Source: Dechloromonas sp. CZR5 (GTDB lineage Bacteria; Pseudomonadota; Gammaproteobacteria; Burkholderiales; Rhodocyclaceae). From it: a stretch of 64,000 bases of DNA. The notes under the pieces were generated by a model, which was given only the letters and a program-made list of their open reading frames with translations, was not told where the DNA came from and made no database searches. The stretch lies in NCBI RefSeq assembly GCF_008711155.1, contig NZ_VUYQ01000001.1, positions 372,001-436,000 of the forward strand, read 5' to 3'. The position numbers and the translations under genes were made by a program. Positions 1 through 9,825 of the stretch are shown one piece after another (positions within the stretch are counted from its first letter, which is position 1; each line of letters opens with the position of its first letter).

Positions 1-1156
1 CGCGGTCGTCGAATACACCAACAGGTTCGACCGGCTGACCGCCGCCTCGATGGCCGATCTGGAGCTGTCGAAGAGTGAATTGCAGAAGGCCCTCGACGGT
101 CTGCCGGCCGACCGCCGTGCCGCCCTCGAAGCAGCTGCTGCCCGGGTCAAGGCCTACCACGAGCACCAGAAGCTCGACGGCTGGTCCTACACCGAAGCCG
201 ACGGCACCCTGCTTGGCCAGATGATCACTCCGCTGGATCGCGTCGGCCTCTACGTGCCGGGTGGCAAGGCAGCCTACCCGTCGTCGGTGCTGATGAACGC
301 CATTCCGGCCAAGGTTGCCGGCGTCAAGGAACTGATCATGGTCGTCCCGACGCCGGGCGGCGAGCACAACCAGCTGGTGCTCGCGGCGGCCTGTCTGGCC
401 GGTGTCGATCGCGTGTTCACCATCGGCGGCGCGCAGGCCGTCGGTGCGCTGGCCTACGGCACGCAAACCGTACCGCAGGTCGACAAGATTGTCGGTCCGG
501 GCAACGCCTATGTCGCCACCGCCAAGCGCCGGGTATTCGGCATCGTCGGCATCGACATGGTCGCCGGTCCGTCGGAAATCCTGGTCGTTTCGGACGGCTC
601 CGGCAATCCGGATTGGGTGGCAATGGATCTGTTCTCGCAGGCTGAGCACGACGAGTTGGCGCAGTCCATCTTGATCTGCACCGACGCGGCTTTCATCGAG
701 CGCGTGCAGGCCAGCATCGAGAAATTGCTGCCGACCATGCCGCGCCAGGAGGTCATCCGCACTTCGCTGACCAACCGTGGCGCTTTCATCCTGGTTCGCG
801 ACATGGATGAAGCGGTGGCCATCGCCAATCGCGTCGCGCCCGAACACTTGGAACTGGCGCTCGACAACCCCGATCCGTGGGTCGAGAAAATCCATCACGC
901 CGGTGCCATTTTCATCGGCCACTACACTTCGGAATCGCTCGGCGATTACTGCGCCGGGCCGAACCACGTTTTGCCGACTTCCGGTTCCGCCCGGTTCTCG
1001 TCGCCGCTCGGCGTCTACGATTTCCAGAAAAGGACCAGCCTGATCAAGGTGTCCCAAGCAGGGGCGCAGACGCTGGGCCGCATCGCCTCGATCCTGGCGC
1101 AGGGCGAGGGCCTGCCGGCTCATGCCCAGTCGGCCGAATTCCGGCTTGATCGCTGA
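1..1156 (+). CDS. hisD: Histidinol dehydrogenase HisD (5' end outside window)
   Basis: Catalyses the last two NAD-dependent oxidations of histidine synthesis (L-histidinol to L-histidine). The reading frame is open from base 2, before the first in-frame ATG at 50, and the residues there ([12 protein letters not shown]) are ordinary HisD sequence, so the gene starts upstream and about 45-50 N-terminal residues are missing. Family signatures are present: the [10 protein letters not shown] stretch, SQAEHDE with its metal and active-site residues, VAPEHLEL with the catalytic Glu-His pair, and AGPNHVLPT. The other his genes are 4.5 kb downstream, so the usual contiguous his operon is interrupted here. 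Confidence 0.95.
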   Translation, partial: AVVEYTNRFDRLTAASMADLELSKSELQKALDGLPADRRAALEAAAARVKAYHEHQKLDGWSYTEADGTLLGQMITPLDRVGLYVPGGKAAYPSSVLMNAIPAKVAGVKELIMVVPTPGGEHNQLVLAAACLAGVDRVFTIGGAQAVGALAYGTQTVPQVDKIVGPGNAYVATAKRRVFGIVGIDMVAGPSEILVVSDGSGNPDWVAMDLFSQAEHDELAQSILICTDAAFIERVQASIEKLLPTMPRQEVIRTSLTNRGAFILVRDMDEAVAIANRVAPEHLELALDNPDPWVEKIHHAGAIFIGHYTSESLGDYCAGPNHVLPTSGSARFSSPLGVYDFQKRTSLIKVSQAGAQTLGRIASILAQGEGLPAHAQSAEFRLDR

Positions 1157-1167
1157 GGTGGCGCGCC

Positions 1168-1731
1168 TTGCGTGATACCTCGGCCACAGAGAGAAGCCGC
1201 CCGGACCTCCGGGCGCTTTTTTTTGCCTTTTCCACCGTCGGTTTGTCGGGGTTCGGCGGCGTGCTGCCTTTTGCGCGACGCATGCTGGTGGAGGAGCGGC
1301 AATGGCTGACGGCGGAGGAATTCAATGCGCTGCTCGGCCTTTGCCAGTTTTTGCCCGGGCCGAATGTGGTCAACCTGGCCGTCGTCGTCGGCAAGCGCTA
1401 TCAAGGTGCACTGGGTGCCGTGGTCGCGCCGGTCGGCCTGCTGGCCGGGCCGATGCTGATCGTGTTCTTGCTGGCCATGCTCTACGACCGCTACGGCAGC
1501 TTGCCCCTCGCGCAAGGCATGTTGCGCGGTGTTGCCGCTGTCGGTTGCGGATTGCTGTTCGCCATGGCATGGCGCATGGGACTTGCCATCAAGGGCAAGG
1601 CACTCTTCCTGCCTTTCTCGGTTCTGGTTGTTGCGGCGATTGCCTGGCTGCGCTGGCCGATGCCCTGGGTCATGCTGCTGGGGCTGGCGCTCGCCGGTGG
1701 GCTAGCTTATATAAGGCTGGGCCGCTCGTGA
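1168..1731 (+). CDS. Chromate transporter family protein, N-terminal-type half
   Basis: Short-form (single-domain) CHR family membrane protein of 187 aa. Family motifs seen are GFGGVLPF near residue 28 and FLPGPN near residue 62, followed by several hydrophobic segments. Full-length ChrA is about 400 aa with two homologous halves; here the halves are separate genes, and the second starts inside this gene's stop codon. The start is taken as TTG at 1168, 11 bases after hisD; no nearby ATG fits. Such pairs are assumed to work together as an anion or chromate exporter, but the real substrate is not shown by sequence. Confidence 0.8.
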   Translation: MRDTSATERSRPDLRALFFAFSTVGLSGFGGVLPFARRMLVEERQWLTAEEFNALLGLCQFLPGPNVVNLAVVVGKRYQGALGAVVAPVGLLAGPMLIVFLLAMLYDRYGSLPLAQGMLRGVAAVGCGLLFAMAWRMGLAIKGKALFLPFSVLVVAAIAWLRWPMPWVMLLGLALAGGLAYIRLGRS

Positions 1732-2246
1732 TCGTGGTCGCCTTGTTTCTTGAATTTGCGTTGCTATCTTTTGTCGCCTTTGGCGGCGCCACGGCGCTGC
1801 TGCCGGAGATGCATCGCGTGGTGGTCGAAAGCCGCCACTGGATGGACGATGCCACGTTTACCCACCTGTACGCCATCGCTCAGGGCGCGCCGGGGCCGAA
1901 TGTCCTGGTCGTTACGCTGATCGGCTGGCATGTCGCCGGCCTGGCAGGGGCCTTGGCGGCCACCGTTGCGATGTGCCTGCCGATGAGTGTGGCCATCTAC
2001 CTCCTGATCGACCGTTGGGAGGGGTTTGCTGGCGCTCGCTGGCAAAAGGCGATCAGCCTCGGGGTGGCTCCGCTTGCTGTCGGACTGATCTTTTCGGGGG
2101 CTACGTTGATCGCGCAGGCTGCCGCCTTCGGATGGGCGGCATGGCTGATCGTCGGGGCGACTGTTTTAGTCAATCTGAAGACAAAATTGCATCCGCTCTG
2201 GCTAATTGTCCTGGGCGGGGTCGTCGGCCTGTCGGGTTGGGTCTGA
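1728..2246 (+). CDS. Chromate transporter family protein, C-terminal-type half
   Basis: The second short CHR protein (172 aa), starting at a GTG that overlaps the previous stop (GTGA), so the two are translationally coupled. It repeats the family pattern with FGGATALLPEM near residue 18 and GAPGPN near residue 50, then four or so hydrophobic helices. It probably forms a heterodimeric transporter with the preceding protein. Its 3' end overlaps the convergent nsrR gene by 45 bases. Confidence 0.78.
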   Translation: MIVVALFLEFALLSFVAFGGATALLPEMHRVVVESRHWMDDATFTHLYAIAQGAPGPNVLVVTLIGWHVAGLAGALAATVAMCLPMSVAIYLLIDRWEGFAGARWQKAISLGVAPLAVGLIFSGATLIAQAAAFGWAAWLIVGATVLVNLKTKLHPLWLIVLGGVVGLSGWV

Positions 2247-2735
2247 ACGATCCGGATTCCCGGCTTTCCCGTTGGCTTCTTTGGGCAGGCGGCCTGATGG
2301 CACGTTGAGCCGCATCAGTGCGGCCAGTTCTTGGTCGTTGCCTGTCAGGTCGGCGAGCGTGTAGGTATCGAGAGCTTCGAACAAACTGTCGAAAGCCCGG
2401 GCAAGTATGTGATTCAGACGGCAGGCCGGGGCAATGCGACACCCGTTTCTTTCCGCGGAGAAGCACTCGACGATGGGGGCATCTCCTTCGCTGGCCCGGA
2501 TAACGCCACCCAGCCTGATTTGATTCGGCTGGTGTGCCAGCTTGATGCCGCCCCCCTTGCCGCGAACCGATTCGACGATTCCGCTCTTCGATAGTTGATG
2601 CACAACCTTCATCAGGTGGTTTTGCGAAACGCCATAGGCGGTGGCGAGTTCCGAGATGGTTGCCAGGCGGTCCTTGGCGACGGCCAGATACATCAGTACG
2701 CGCAGCGTGTAGTCGGTGAAGGTGCTCAGGTGCAT
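2202..2735 (-). CDS. nsrR: Rrf2-family nitric-oxide-sensing repressor NsrR
   Basis: Rrf2 winged-helix transcription factor of 177 aa. The N-terminal HTH region covers residues 1-75. Three cysteines are spaced C-x7-C-x5-C around residues 92-106, in a context (ECFSAERNGC then IAPACRL) typical of NsrR, whose [Fe-S] cluster reacts with NO. The last 30 residues are a polar tail that may be non-conserved. It is divergent from ccoG, and a perfect inverted repeat lies between the two genes, which suggests autoregulation and control of ccoG. IscR is less likely because of the cysteine context. Confidence 0.85.
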   Translation of the reverse strand: MHLSTFTDYTLRVLMYLAVAKDRLATISELATAYGVSQNHLMKVVHQLSKSGIVESVRGKGGGIKLAHQPNQIRLGGVIRASEGDAPIVECFSAERNGCRIAPACRLNHILARAFDSLFEALDTYTLADLTGNDQELAALMRLNVPSGRLPKEANGKAGNPDRSDPTRQADDPAQDN

Positions 2736-2784
2736 AAAGTGTCATCCGCGCTGTGCGGATTGCATTTCGTTTCCGGTGTCGGTA

Positions 2785-2817
2785 TTTTAAAGATGCAAAA
2801 AATATACATCTTTAAAA
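2785..2817. promoter_or_regulatory. Putative NsrR operator: perfect 11-bp inverted repeat
   Basis: TTTTAAAGATG at 2785-2795 is repeated exactly as its reverse complement CATCTTTAAAA at 2807-2817, with an 11-base AT-rich spacer. The AAGATG...CATCTT core agrees with the known palindromic style of NsrR sites. It lies 50 bases upstream of nsrR and 63 bases upstream of ccoG, in the divergent promoter region. Confidence 0.7.
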
Positions 2818-2880
2818 TGGGTCTCATGATACCTTTGGCAGTCTATCCCAACTCAATATGATCATTCCAACCCCAGGACG

Positions 2881-4287
2881 ATGTCAGAGAACAAGCACAG
2901 CAAGCGCGTGATCGAGATAAAGCCCGTGCTCGATGTCGATGCAAAAATCTATCCGCGCTCGATCAAGGGGTATTTCCAGCGCTGGCGCTGGGTCATGGTC
3001 GGGCTGACCCAACTCATTTTTTACGGATTGTGCTGGCTGCCCTGGAATGGCCGACAGGCGGTCCTGTTCGATCTCGATGCCCGCCGTTTTTACCTCTTCG
3101 AGTTCGTTCTGTGGCCGCAGGACACCATCTACCTTGCCATCCTGCTGGCGCTTTCAGCCCTGGCCCTCTTTCTGTTTACAGCGGTTGCGGGGCGTTTATG
3201 GTGCGGATATACCTGTCCGCAAACGGTCTATACCGAGATTTTTCTATGGATAGAGCGACGGGTGGAAGGTGACCGCCCCAAGCGAATCAAGCTCGATGCG
3301 GCGCCCTGGTCGCCTCACAAGCTGGCGGTCAAGAGTACCAAGCATGCCCTGTGGCTGATCCTGTCGCTGTGGACTGGCCTGACCTTTGTCGGCTATTTCA
3401 CGCCCATCCGCGATTTGCTGGCGAGTGCGGGCAGCTTGTCCCTCGGTCCCTGGGAAATTTTCTGGATATTCTTCTACGGCGCCGCCACCTACGGAAACGC
3501 AGGATTCCTAAGGGAGCACATGTGCAAGTACATCTGCCCCTACGCCCAGTTCCAGTTTGTGATGTTCGATCGCGACACGCTGAATATCACCTATGACCAA
3601 GAGCGCGGCGATCCACGAGGCGGACGGGCGAAAGGTATGGACCCGCGCTCGGCAGGGCTGGGCGATTGCATCGATTGCAGCATTTGTGTCCAGGTCTGCC
3701 CGACCGGCATCGATATCCGCGATGGCTTGCAACTCGAATGCATCGGCTGTGCTGCGTGTGTCGATGCCTGCGATCAGGTCATGGACAAAATGGGCTATCC
3801 CCGGGGCCTGATACGTTATTCAACCGAGAATGCCGTGCTCAGCAAGGCATCGCGGGGCGAGATAATCCGGCGAGCCTTCCGCCCACGGGTGCTCATTTAT
3901 CTGGCCATATTCCTGTCGGTATCCGGTGCCACCGCCTGGTCGCTGGCCACCAAGGTGCCGCTCAAGGTTTCGGTGATCCGTGACCGGGCTGCCATGTCGC
4001 GGGAGGCTGCAGATGGCAGCATCGAGAACAGCTATACCCTGCAATTGACCAACGCCAGTGAGCAGGCACGCCGCTACCGCATTTCTGCGGACGGGCTACC
4101 TGGCCTGCGTATTGCCGATGAGCGGGAAGTGTCGGTGCCTGCGGCGGCAATTGGCGAAGCGGCGCTGGTCCTGTCGCTTGAGCAGGGGGCTGTCGGCGCC
4201 GGTGCTCACAACATTCGCATCAAGGTCGAGGATGTGACCGATCCGGCGGTGGTGGCGACCGAGTCAGCCAGGTTCTGGATGCCATAG
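2881..4287 (+). CDS. ccoG: Cytochrome c oxidase accessory protein CcoG (RdxA/FixG)
   Basis: Polyferredoxin-like membrane protein of 468 aa, needed for copper handling during cbb3 oxidase assembly. The N-terminal 200 residues hold several membrane helices and the CGYTCPQTVYTE motif near residue 108. Two 4Fe-4S binding clusters follow (CIDCSICVQVCP and CIGCAACVDACD, residues about 262-300). The C-terminal domain after one more helix is the periplasmic Ig-like FixG domain. It is unusual that no ccoNOPQ genes accompany it. Divergent nsrR and the operator suggest nitrosative control. Confidence 0.92.
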   Translation: MSENKHSKRVIEIKPVLDVDAKIYPRSIKGYFQRWRWVMVGLTQLIFYGLCWLPWNGRQAVLFDLDARRFYLFEFVLWPQDTIYLAILLALSALALFLFTAVAGRLWCGYTCPQTVYTEIFLWIERRVEGDRPKRIKLDAAPWSPHKLAVKSTKHALWLILSLWTGLTFVGYFTPIRDLLASAGSLSLGPWEIFWIFFYGAATYGNAGFLREHMCKYICPYAQFQFVMFDRDTLNITYDQERGDPRGGRAKGMDPRSAGLGDCIDCSICVQVCPTGIDIRDGLQLECIGCAACVDACDQVMDKMGYPRGLIRYSTENAVLSKASRGEIIRRAFRPRVLIYLAIFLSVSGATAWSLATKVPLKVSVIRDRAAMSREAADGSIENSYTLQLTNASEQARRYRISADGLPGLRIADEREVSVPAAAIGEAALVLSLEQGAVGAGAHNIRIKVEDVTDPAVVATESARFWMP

Positions 4288-4314
4288 CGGCCCCGGCACG
4301 GCTGTCTCTGGCGC

Positions 4315-4524
4315 TTAGCGATCCTGCTTGTAGGGATTCTCGAGGCCTGTCATCAGATCCTGAAAAACAGTCCTGATCTGGTTTTCGTCGCACTCCATCA
4401 GCAATGCATCCTCGAACGCATCCTGCGCCATCTGGCGCAGTTCTTCGAGGTTTTCGCGCAGTACCTTGATCTTCTCGGTGCAGGCGACGATGCTGCCGTC
4501 GGGGCGTTTCCAGATGGTGTCCAT
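4315..4524 (-). CDS. Small conserved-looking protein (69 aa), unrecognised
   Basis: The ATG at 4524 lies four bases after the hisC stop on the same strand, so it is read as a coupled downstream gene. The product is acidic and mostly helical: a short N-terminal strand region (IWKRPDGSIVAC) followed by a helix rich in Glu, Leu and Met. No signal peptide, membrane segment or named domain was recognised. Its position behind hisC is the only functional hint, so no role is proposed. Confidence 0.6.
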   Translation of the reverse strand: MDTIWKRPDGSIVACTEKIKVLRENLEELRQMAQDAFEDALLMECDENQIRTVFQDLMTGLENPYKQDR

Positions 4525-4528
4525 GGGG

Positions 4529-5599
4529 TCAGGCGAGAATTTCGCGCAACGCGGAGACCAGCGCCTGGCATTCGGCATCGGTGCCGACGGTGATGCGCAG
4601 GAACTGCTCGATGCGCGGCAACTTGAAATGGCGGACGATGATGCTTCGATCGCGGAGCGCCTTGGCCAGTTCCCCTGCGTCGCGCTGCGGGTGACGGACA
4701 AAGATGAAATTGGCCGCCGACGGCAGCACCTCGAAACCGAGTCCGGCCAGATTGGACGACAGCGTATCGCGCGTGGCGATGACGGCCTGGCAGCACTGCT
4801 CGAAATAGGTGGTGTCCTCCATGGCAGCAACGGCACCGACGATGGCCAGGCGGTCCAGCGGGTAGGAGTTGAAGCTGTTCTTGACCCGTTCCAGTCCTTC
4901 GATCAGGGCCGGGTGGCCGACCGCGAAGCCGACACGCAGGCCGGCCAGCGAGCGTGACTTCGATAGCGTATGCACGACCAGCAGGTTGTCGTAGCGGTCG
5001 ACCAGCTTGATGGCCGATTCGCCGCCAAAGTCGACATAGGCTTCGTCAACGACGATGACCGAATCCGGATTGGCCTTGGCGATCTGTTCGATGGCGTCGA
5101 CGGCGAGCAGGCGGCCGGTCGGGGCATTGGGGTTGGGGAAAATGATGCCGCCGTTCGCCTTGCCCACGTAGTCGGCCGGATTGATCGAAAAGTCGTCGGC
5201 CAGCGGCACGGTCTGGTAATCGACTCCGTACAGCCCGCAATACACCGGGTAGAAGCTGTAGGTGATGTCCGGAAACAGGATGGGCGCATCGTGCTTGAGC
5301 AGGGCCATGAAGATGTGGGCCAGCACTTCGTCCGAGCCGTTGCCGACGAACACCTGCTGTGCCGACACGCCGTGCAGCCGGGCGACGGCCGCCTTGAGCA
5401 GGTCGGAATTGGGGTCCGGGTAAAGGCGCAGACGCGCGGCATCACCGTCGAGTTCCGCCTGAATTGCCGCCAGCACCTTGGGCGAGGGCGGGTAGGGATT
5501 CTCGTTGGTGTTCAGCTTGATCAGGTTGGCGATCTTGGGCTGCTCGCCCGGGACGTAGGGGGTGAGGCCGTTGACGACCTGGCTCCAGAAGCGGCTCAT
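4529..5599 (-). CDS. hisC: Histidinol-phosphate aminotransferase HisC
   Basis: PLP-dependent fold-type I aminotransferase of 356 aa converting imidazole-acetol phosphate to histidinol phosphate. Recognised from [11 protein letters not shown] at the N-terminus, the FPNPNAPTG motif, VVDEAYVDF, and the PLP-lysine motif [15 protein letters not shown]. The start ATG at 5599 gives the usual family length. The gene is transcribed opposite to all other his genes in the window, diverging from hisB across 78 bases that must hold both promoters. Confidence 0.94.
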   Translation of the reverse strand: MSRFWSQVVNGLTPYVPGEQPKIANLIKLNTNENPYPPSPKVLAAIQAELDGDAARLRLYPDPNSDLLKAAVARLHGVSAQQVFVGNGSDEVLAHIFMALLKHDAPILFPDITYSFYPVYCGLYGVDYQTVPLADDFSINPADYVGKANGGIIFPNPNAPTGRLLAVDAIEQIAKANPDSVIVVDEAYVDFGGESAIKLVDRYDNLLVVHTLSKSRSLAGLRVGFAVGHPALIEGLERVKNSFNSYPLDRLAIVGAVAAMEDTTYFEQCCQAVIATRDTLSSNLAGLGFEVLPSAANFIFVRHPQRDAGELAKALRDRSIIVRHFKLPRIEQFLRITVGTDAECQALVSALREILA

Positions 5600-5677
5600 G
5601 GGGAATTCACGGAAAGCTGAAAATCGGGACGAAATGGTATCATGCCCTTCCGATTCAACGTTTTGCAGCCAACCCTC

Positions 5678-6265
5678 ATGCGGCAAGCCGAAGTTACCCG
5701 TAATACCCTGGAGACGCAGATCACCGTCCGTCTCAATCTCGATGGCACCGGCCAGGGCAAATTTGCCACCGGCGTGCCCTTTCTCGACCACATGCTCGAC
5801 CAGATTGCCCGCCACGGCCTGATCGATCTCGATATCGACGCCAAGGGTGACCTGCACATCGATGCGCACCATACCGTCGAGGATATCGGCATTACCTTCG
5901 GCCAGGCGCTGGCCAAGGCATGGGGCGACAAGAAGGGCCTGACCCGCTACGGCCACAGCTACGTGCCGCTCGACGAAGCGCTGTCGCGTGTGGTTATCGA
6001 CCTCTCCGGCCGTCCCGGTCTGGAACTCAATGTCGATTTCACGCGGGCGATGATCGGCCAGTTCGATGTCGATCTGGTTTCCGAATTCTTCCACGGCCTG
6101 GTCAATCACGCCGGCATGACGTTGCACATCGACAACCTGCGTGGCAAGAATGCCCACCACCAGGCCGAAACCGTCTTCAAGGCTTTCGGTCGTGCCCTGC
6201 GCATGGCGGTCACGCCCGATCCGCGCATGGCCGGCGCCATGCCCTCGACGAAAGGCACGCTGTGA
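5678..6265 (+). CDS. hisB: Imidazoleglycerol-phosphate dehydratase HisB
   Basis: Monofunctional IGPD of 195 aa (no phosphatase domain), a Mn-dependent enzyme. It contains the two His-rich metal motifs of the family, [10 protein letters not shown] and [19 protein letters not shown], and [14 protein letters not shown] near the N-terminus. The ATG at 5678 is preferred over an in-frame ATG 36 bases upstream because it gives the standard length. First gene of a tightly packed his run; its stop overlaps the hisH start. Confidence 0.95.
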   Translation: MRQAEVTRNTLETQITVRLNLDGTGQGKFATGVPFLDHMLDQIARHGLIDLDIDAKGDLHIDAHHTVEDIGITFGQALAKAWGDKKGLTRYGHSYVPLDEALSRVVIDLSGRPGLELNVDFTRAMIGQFDVDLVSEFFHGLVNHAGMTLHIDNLRGKNAHHQAETVFKAFGRALRMAVTPDPRMAGAMPSTKGTL

Positions 6266-6918
6266 GCGCTGGCTGCAAGGTCGACGGCGCCATCGCCGTC
6301 ATCGACTACGGCATGGGCAATCTGCGTTCCGTGTCGAAGGCACTGGAACATGTTTCCGGCGGCAAGCCGGTCGTCGTCACGGCCGATCCGGCCGTGGTGG
6401 CGGCGGCGGAGCGGGTCGTCTTTCCCGGTCAGGGCGCGATGCCGGACTGCATGGGGGAGCTTGATGCCCGCGGCCTGCGTGCTGCCGTCCTGCAGGCGGC
6501 CCAGGAAAAACCTTTCCTCGGCATCTGCGTCGGTGAGCAGATGCTGTTCGAGCATAGCGATGAAGGCAATGTGCCGGCGCTCGGCGTATTTCCCGGCAAT
6601 GTCGTCCGCTTTCCGGATGAAAAAATGTTTCTGGCCACCGGTGAGCGCCTGAAGGTGCCGCATATGGGCTGGAACGAAGTCCGTCAGGTGCCCCATGCCT
6701 TGTGGAACGGCATCGCCGACGGTGCCCGCTTCTATTTCGTGCACAGCTATTTCGTACAACCCGCCGATGCGGCTCTGGTGACTGGCACTTGCGAATATGG
6801 TGTCCCCTTTACCTGTGCGGTGGGGCGGGATAATATCTTTGCGGTTCAATTCCACCCCGAGAAAAGCGCCCGCGACGGTTTGCAATTGTTGAAAAACTTT
6901 GTCGAATGGCACCCCTGA
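6262..6918 (+). CDS. hisH: Imidazole glycerol phosphate synthase glutaminase subunit HisH
   Basis: Class I glutamine amidotransferase of 218 aa that supplies ammonia to HisF. The nucleophile is Cys89 in GICVGEQ, with the His-Glu pair in VQFHPEKS near the C-terminus and GMGN near residue 18. The GTG start at 6262 overlaps the hisB stop (GTGA). The residues after the nucleophile (VGEQ rather than the commoner LGMQ) are a mild variant. Confidence 0.93.
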   Translation: MSAGCKVDGAIAVIDYGMGNLRSVSKALEHVSGGKPVVVTADPAVVAAAERVVFPGQGAMPDCMGELDARGLRAAVLQAAQEKPFLGICVGEQMLFEHSDEGNVPALGVFPGNVVRFPDEKMFLATGERLKVPHMGWNEVRQVPHALWNGIADGARFYFVHSYFVQPADAALVTGTCEYGVPFTCAVGRDNIFAVQFHPEKSARDGLQLLKNFVEWHP

Positions 6919-6952
6919 TTCGCTGTCGTCGAATTTATTCTCCTAGACTCCC

Positions 6953-7693
6953 ATGCTGATTATTCCCGCAATTGACCTCAAGGACGGCCAGTGCGTCCGT
7001 TTGAAACAGGGCCTGATGGAAGAGGCCACCGTTTTTTCAGAAAGCCCCGCCGAGCAGGCGCGGCACTGGCTGGACAGGGGCGCGCGTCGCCTGCATCTGG
7101 TCGACTTGAACGGCGCTTTCGCCGGCAAGCCGAAGAATGCGGCGGCGATCAAGGCCATCCTGGCAGAAGTCGGCGATGAAATCCCGGTCCAGCTTGGCGG
7201 CGGGATCCGCGACCTCGACACCATCGAAGCCTGCCTCGATGGCGGTTTGTCCTATGTCATCATCGGTACTGCGGCGGTCAAGAACCCCGGCTTCCTGCAC
7301 GATGCCTGCGTGGCCTTCCCTGGCCACATCATCGTCGGCCTGGATGCCAAGGACGGCAAGGTGGCGACCGATGGCTGGTCCAAGCTGACCGGCCACGACG
7401 TGGTCGATCTGGGCAAGAAATACGAGGATTACGGCGTCGAGTCGATCATCTACACCGACATCGGGCGCGACGGCATGCTGTCAGGCATCAATATCGAAGC
7501 GACCGTGCGCCTGGCGCAGGCGCTAACCATTCCGGTCATCGCCTCCGGCGGCCTGTCCAACCTGGACGACATCAAGGCGCTCTGCTCGGTTGAAGGCGAA
7601 GGCGTGGTCGGTACCATTGCCGGTCGGGCCATCTACGACGGCTCGCTCGATTTCGCGGCGGCCCAGAAGCTCGCTGACGAGCTGGGTGCCTGA
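6953..7693 (+). CDS. hisA: Phosphoribosylformimino-5-aminoimidazole carboxamide ribotide isomerase HisA
   Basis: TIM-barrel isomerase of 246 aa acting between HisI/HisE and HisF/HisH. The N-terminus [16 protein letters not shown] carries the catalytic Asp, and the second catalytic Asp lies in [12 protein letters not shown]. Phosphate-binding motifs are GGGIRD and ASGGLSN. The end overlaps hisF by one base (TGATG). Confidence 0.96.
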   Translation: MLIIPAIDLKDGQCVRLKQGLMEEATVFSESPAEQARHWLDRGARRLHLVDLNGAFAGKPKNAAAIKAILAEVGDEIPVQLGGGIRDLDTIEACLDGGLSYVIIGTAAVKNPGFLHDACVAFPGHIIVGLDAKDGKVATDGWSKLTGHDVVDLGKKYEDYGVESIIYTDIGRDGMLSGINIEATVRLAQALTIPVIASGGLSNLDDIKALCSVEGEGVVGTIAGRAIYDGSLDFAAAQKLADELGA

Positions 7694-8451
7694 TGCTCGC
7701 CAAACGCATCATTCCCTGCCTCGACGTCACGGCAGGCCGGGTTGTCAAAGGCACCAATTTCGTCGGTCTGCGCGATGCCGGCGATCCCATCGAGATCGCC
7801 CGCCGCTACAACGAGCAGGGCGCCGATGAGGTCACTTTCCTCGATATCACCGCCTCGTCCGATCAGCGCGACATCATCCTGCACATCGTAGAAGCCTGCG
7901 CCGAGCAGGTTTTCATTCCGCTGACCGTGGGTGGTGGCGTACGAAAGGTCGAGGATGTCCGCAGGTTGCTCAACGCCGGCGCCGACAAGGTGTCGATGAA
8001 TACGGCAGCGGTGCAGAATCCGGATCTGGTGTTCGATGCGTCGAGCAAGGTCGGCTCGCAGTGCATCGTCGTCGCCATTGACGCCAAGCAGGTGGCGCCG
8101 GGCAAGTGGCATGTGTTTACGCATGGCGGCCGCAACGATACCGGTCTCGATGCCATTGAATGGGCGAAGAAGGTCGAGGCGCTGGGGGCTGGCGAGATAC
8201 TGCTCACCAGCATGGATCGCGACGGTACCAAGAATGGCTTCGACCTGCCGCTGACGCGCGGTGTATCTGATGCAGTCCGGATTCCGGTCATCGCCTCCGG
8301 CGGCGTCGGTAATCTGCAGCACCTGGCCGACGGCGTTTCCGAGGGCCGCGCCGATGCGGTGCTGGCGGCCTCGATCTTCCACTTCGGCGAATACACGGTG
8401 CGCCAGGCCAAGGAATACATGGCAGCGCGCGGTATCGAAGTCCGCCTGTGA
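7693..8451 (+). CDS. hisF: Imidazole glycerol phosphate synthase cyclase subunit HisF
   Basis: TIM-barrel cyclase of 252 aa, partner of HisH. N-terminal [15 protein letters not shown] contains the catalytic Asp and the second catalytic Asp is in [10 protein letters not shown]. The phosphate loops GGGVRK and ASGGVGN are present. It is homologous to the adjacent hisA and overlaps both neighbours, indicating translational coupling. Confidence 0.97.
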   Translation: MLAKRIIPCLDVTAGRVVKGTNFVGLRDAGDPIEIARRYNEQGADEVTFLDITASSDQRDIILHIVEACAEQVFIPLTVGGGVRKVEDVRRLLNAGADKVSMNTAAVQNPDLVFDASSKVGSQCIVVAIDAKQVAPGKWHVFTHGGRNDTGLDAIEWAKKVEALGAGEILLTSMDRDGTKNGFDLPLTRGVSDAVRIPVIASGGVGNLQHLADGVSEGRADAVLAASIFHFGEYTVRQAKEYMAARGIEVRL

Positions 8452-8846
8452 GCGATCTCGATAATTCCCTCGACTGGCTGGCTGCCCTGAAATGGGACGC
8501 CGACGGCATGATTCCCGCCATCGCGCAGGATCAGAGCGGACGGATCGTGATGTTCGCCTACATGAACCGCGAGTCGCTGCAGGAAACGATCGCCTGCGGC
8601 AACGCGGTATACTGGTCGCGTTCAAGAAAGCGTCTGTGGCGCAAGGGTGAGGAGTCAGGTCACTTCCAGAAAGTGAAGTCCATCCGCACCGACTGCGACG
8701 GCGACGTGTTGCTGCTTTCCATCGAACAAGTGGGCGGCATTGCCTGTCATACCGGTCGGGCAAGCTGCTTCTTCAATGAATTGAAAGGGGATCGCTGGAT
8801 TCCCGTTGATCCGGTTTTGAAAGACCCGAAGGAAATCTACCAATGA
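8448..8846 (+). CDS. hisI: Phosphoribosyl-AMP cyclohydrolase HisI
   Basis: Monofunctional zinc enzyme of 132 aa opening the ring of PR-AMP. Metal motifs are TDCDGD (residues about 82-87) and the cysteine pair in [11 protein letters not shown]. It begins with GTG overlapping the hisF stop and ends overlapping hisE. HisI and HisE are separate genes here, as is common in betaproteobacteria, not the fused enterobacterial form. Confidence 0.96.
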   Translation: MSDLDNSLDWLAALKWDADGMIPAIAQDQSGRIVMFAYMNRESLQETIACGNAVYWSRSRKRLWRKGEESGHFQKVKSIRTDCDGDVLLLSIEQVGGIACHTGRASCFFNELKGDRWIPVDPVLKDPKEIYQ

Positions 8847-9169
8847 GCACGCATGACATCCTGCACCGTCTTTCCGAGACGCTGGCCTCCCGTCGCCATG
8901 CCGATCCGGAAAAGTCGTATACCGCCAAGCTGTTCGCCGACGGACCGGATTCGATCCTGAAGAAGATCGGCGAGGAGTGCGCCGAGTTGATCATGGCCGG
9001 CAAGGATGGCAAGCGCCTCAACATCGTTCGCGAATCGACCGACGTGATCTATCACATCCTGGTCCTGCTGGCCTTTTATGATATGGGTATCGAGGATGTG
9101 TCGCAGGAAATGCGCCGCCGTGAAGGGATTTCCGGCATCGATGAAAAGGCGTCGCGGGGCCAAAAGTGA
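8843..9169 (+). CDS. hisE: Phosphoribosyl-ATP pyrophosphatase HisE
   Basis: All-alpha MazG-like pyrophosphohydrolase of 108 aa removing PPi from PR-ATP. It carries the [17 protein letters not shown] metal-binding helix and the [14 protein letters not shown] helix of the family. ATG overlaps the hisI stop (ATGA), and its end overlaps the HIT gene, so translation is coupled across hisF-I-E-HIT. Confidence 0.95.
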   Translation: MSTHDILHRLSETLASRRHADPEKSYTAKLFADGPDSILKKIGEECAELIMAGKDGKRLNIVRESTDVIYHILVLLAFYDMGIEDVSQEMRRREGISGIDEKASRGQK

Positions 9170-9516
9170 GCGATTGTCTCTTCTGCAAGATCGTTGCAGG
9201 GAAAATCCCCTCTACCAAGGTCTACGAGGATGAGGATATCCTCGCCTTCAACGACATCAACCCCGCTCGCCCGGTGCATGTGCTGGTGATACCGAAGAAG
9301 CACATCACCTCGCTGGCGACGGCGACGGCGGAAGATACCTTCGTTCTCGGCAAAATTCTGGCCAAGGCCAATGAAATTGCGGTGGCTCAAGGCAGCCCGG
9401 ATGGTTTCCGGGTGATCATCAACACAGGTCGTGTGGGGCAGCAGGAAGTGCCGCACCTGCACGCGCACATCGTGGGCGGTCCGGACCCGGTCGGCCCCAT
9501 GCTGAAACGTATCTAG
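9166..9516 (+). CDS. HIT-family nucleotide hydrolase (HinT-like)
   Basis: Histidine-triad protein of 116 aa, likely a purine nucleoside phosphoramidase. It has the N-terminal CLFCKI...GKIPS motif and the active-site triad in [10 protein letters not shown] near residue 95. The GTG start overlaps the hisE stop. A HinT gene following hisE and preceding tatA is a common betaproteobacterial arrangement; no direct histidine role is implied. Confidence 0.93.
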   Translation: MSDCLFCKIVAGKIPSTKVYEDEDILAFNDINPARPVHVLVIPKKHITSLATATAEDTFVLGKILAKANEIAVAQGSPDGFRVIINTGRVGQQEVPHLHAHIVGGPDPVGPMLKRI

Positions 9517-9526
9517 GAGACAAACC

Positions 9527-9757
9527 ATGGGCAGTTTTTCCATTTGGCACTGGCTGATCGTTCTGGTCATCGTCATGCTCATTTTCGGTACCAAGAAGCT
9601 GCGTAACGTCGGCCAGGATCTGGGCGGTGCGGTCAAGGGTTTCAAGGACGGCATGAAGGAAGCGAACGCCGACAAGCCGGCGGAAGAAGCCAAGCCTGCG
9701 CAGCAGGTCGGTGGCCAGACCATTGACGTCGAAGTCAAGGAAAAGACGAAAAGCTAG
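9527..9757 (+). CDS. tatA: Twin-arginine translocase subunit TatA
   Basis: 76 aa: an N-terminal transmembrane helix (residues about 4-21), the [14 protein letters not shown] hinge and amphipathic helix with the conserved Phe-Gly, then a charged Lys/Glu-rich tail. TatA oligomers form the passage for folded Tat substrates. It starts 10 bases after the HIT gene, behind a GGAG-type ribosome site. Confidence 0.94.
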   Translation: MGSFSIWHWLIVLVIVMLIFGTKKLRNVGQDLGGAVKGFKDGMKEANADKPAEEAKPAQQVGGQTIDVEVKEKTKS

Positions 9758-9825
9758 GCTTTGGCCGCTGGTTGCCGGTCGCTCGCAGTGATCGGCTGGC
9801 AACGAACAACTCACTACTGACAACC

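Noticed and set aside
5600..6160. N-terminal extension of hisC to give about 540 residues
   Set aside because: The extra residues are the antisense of hisB; HisC family proteins start at the ATG at 5599.
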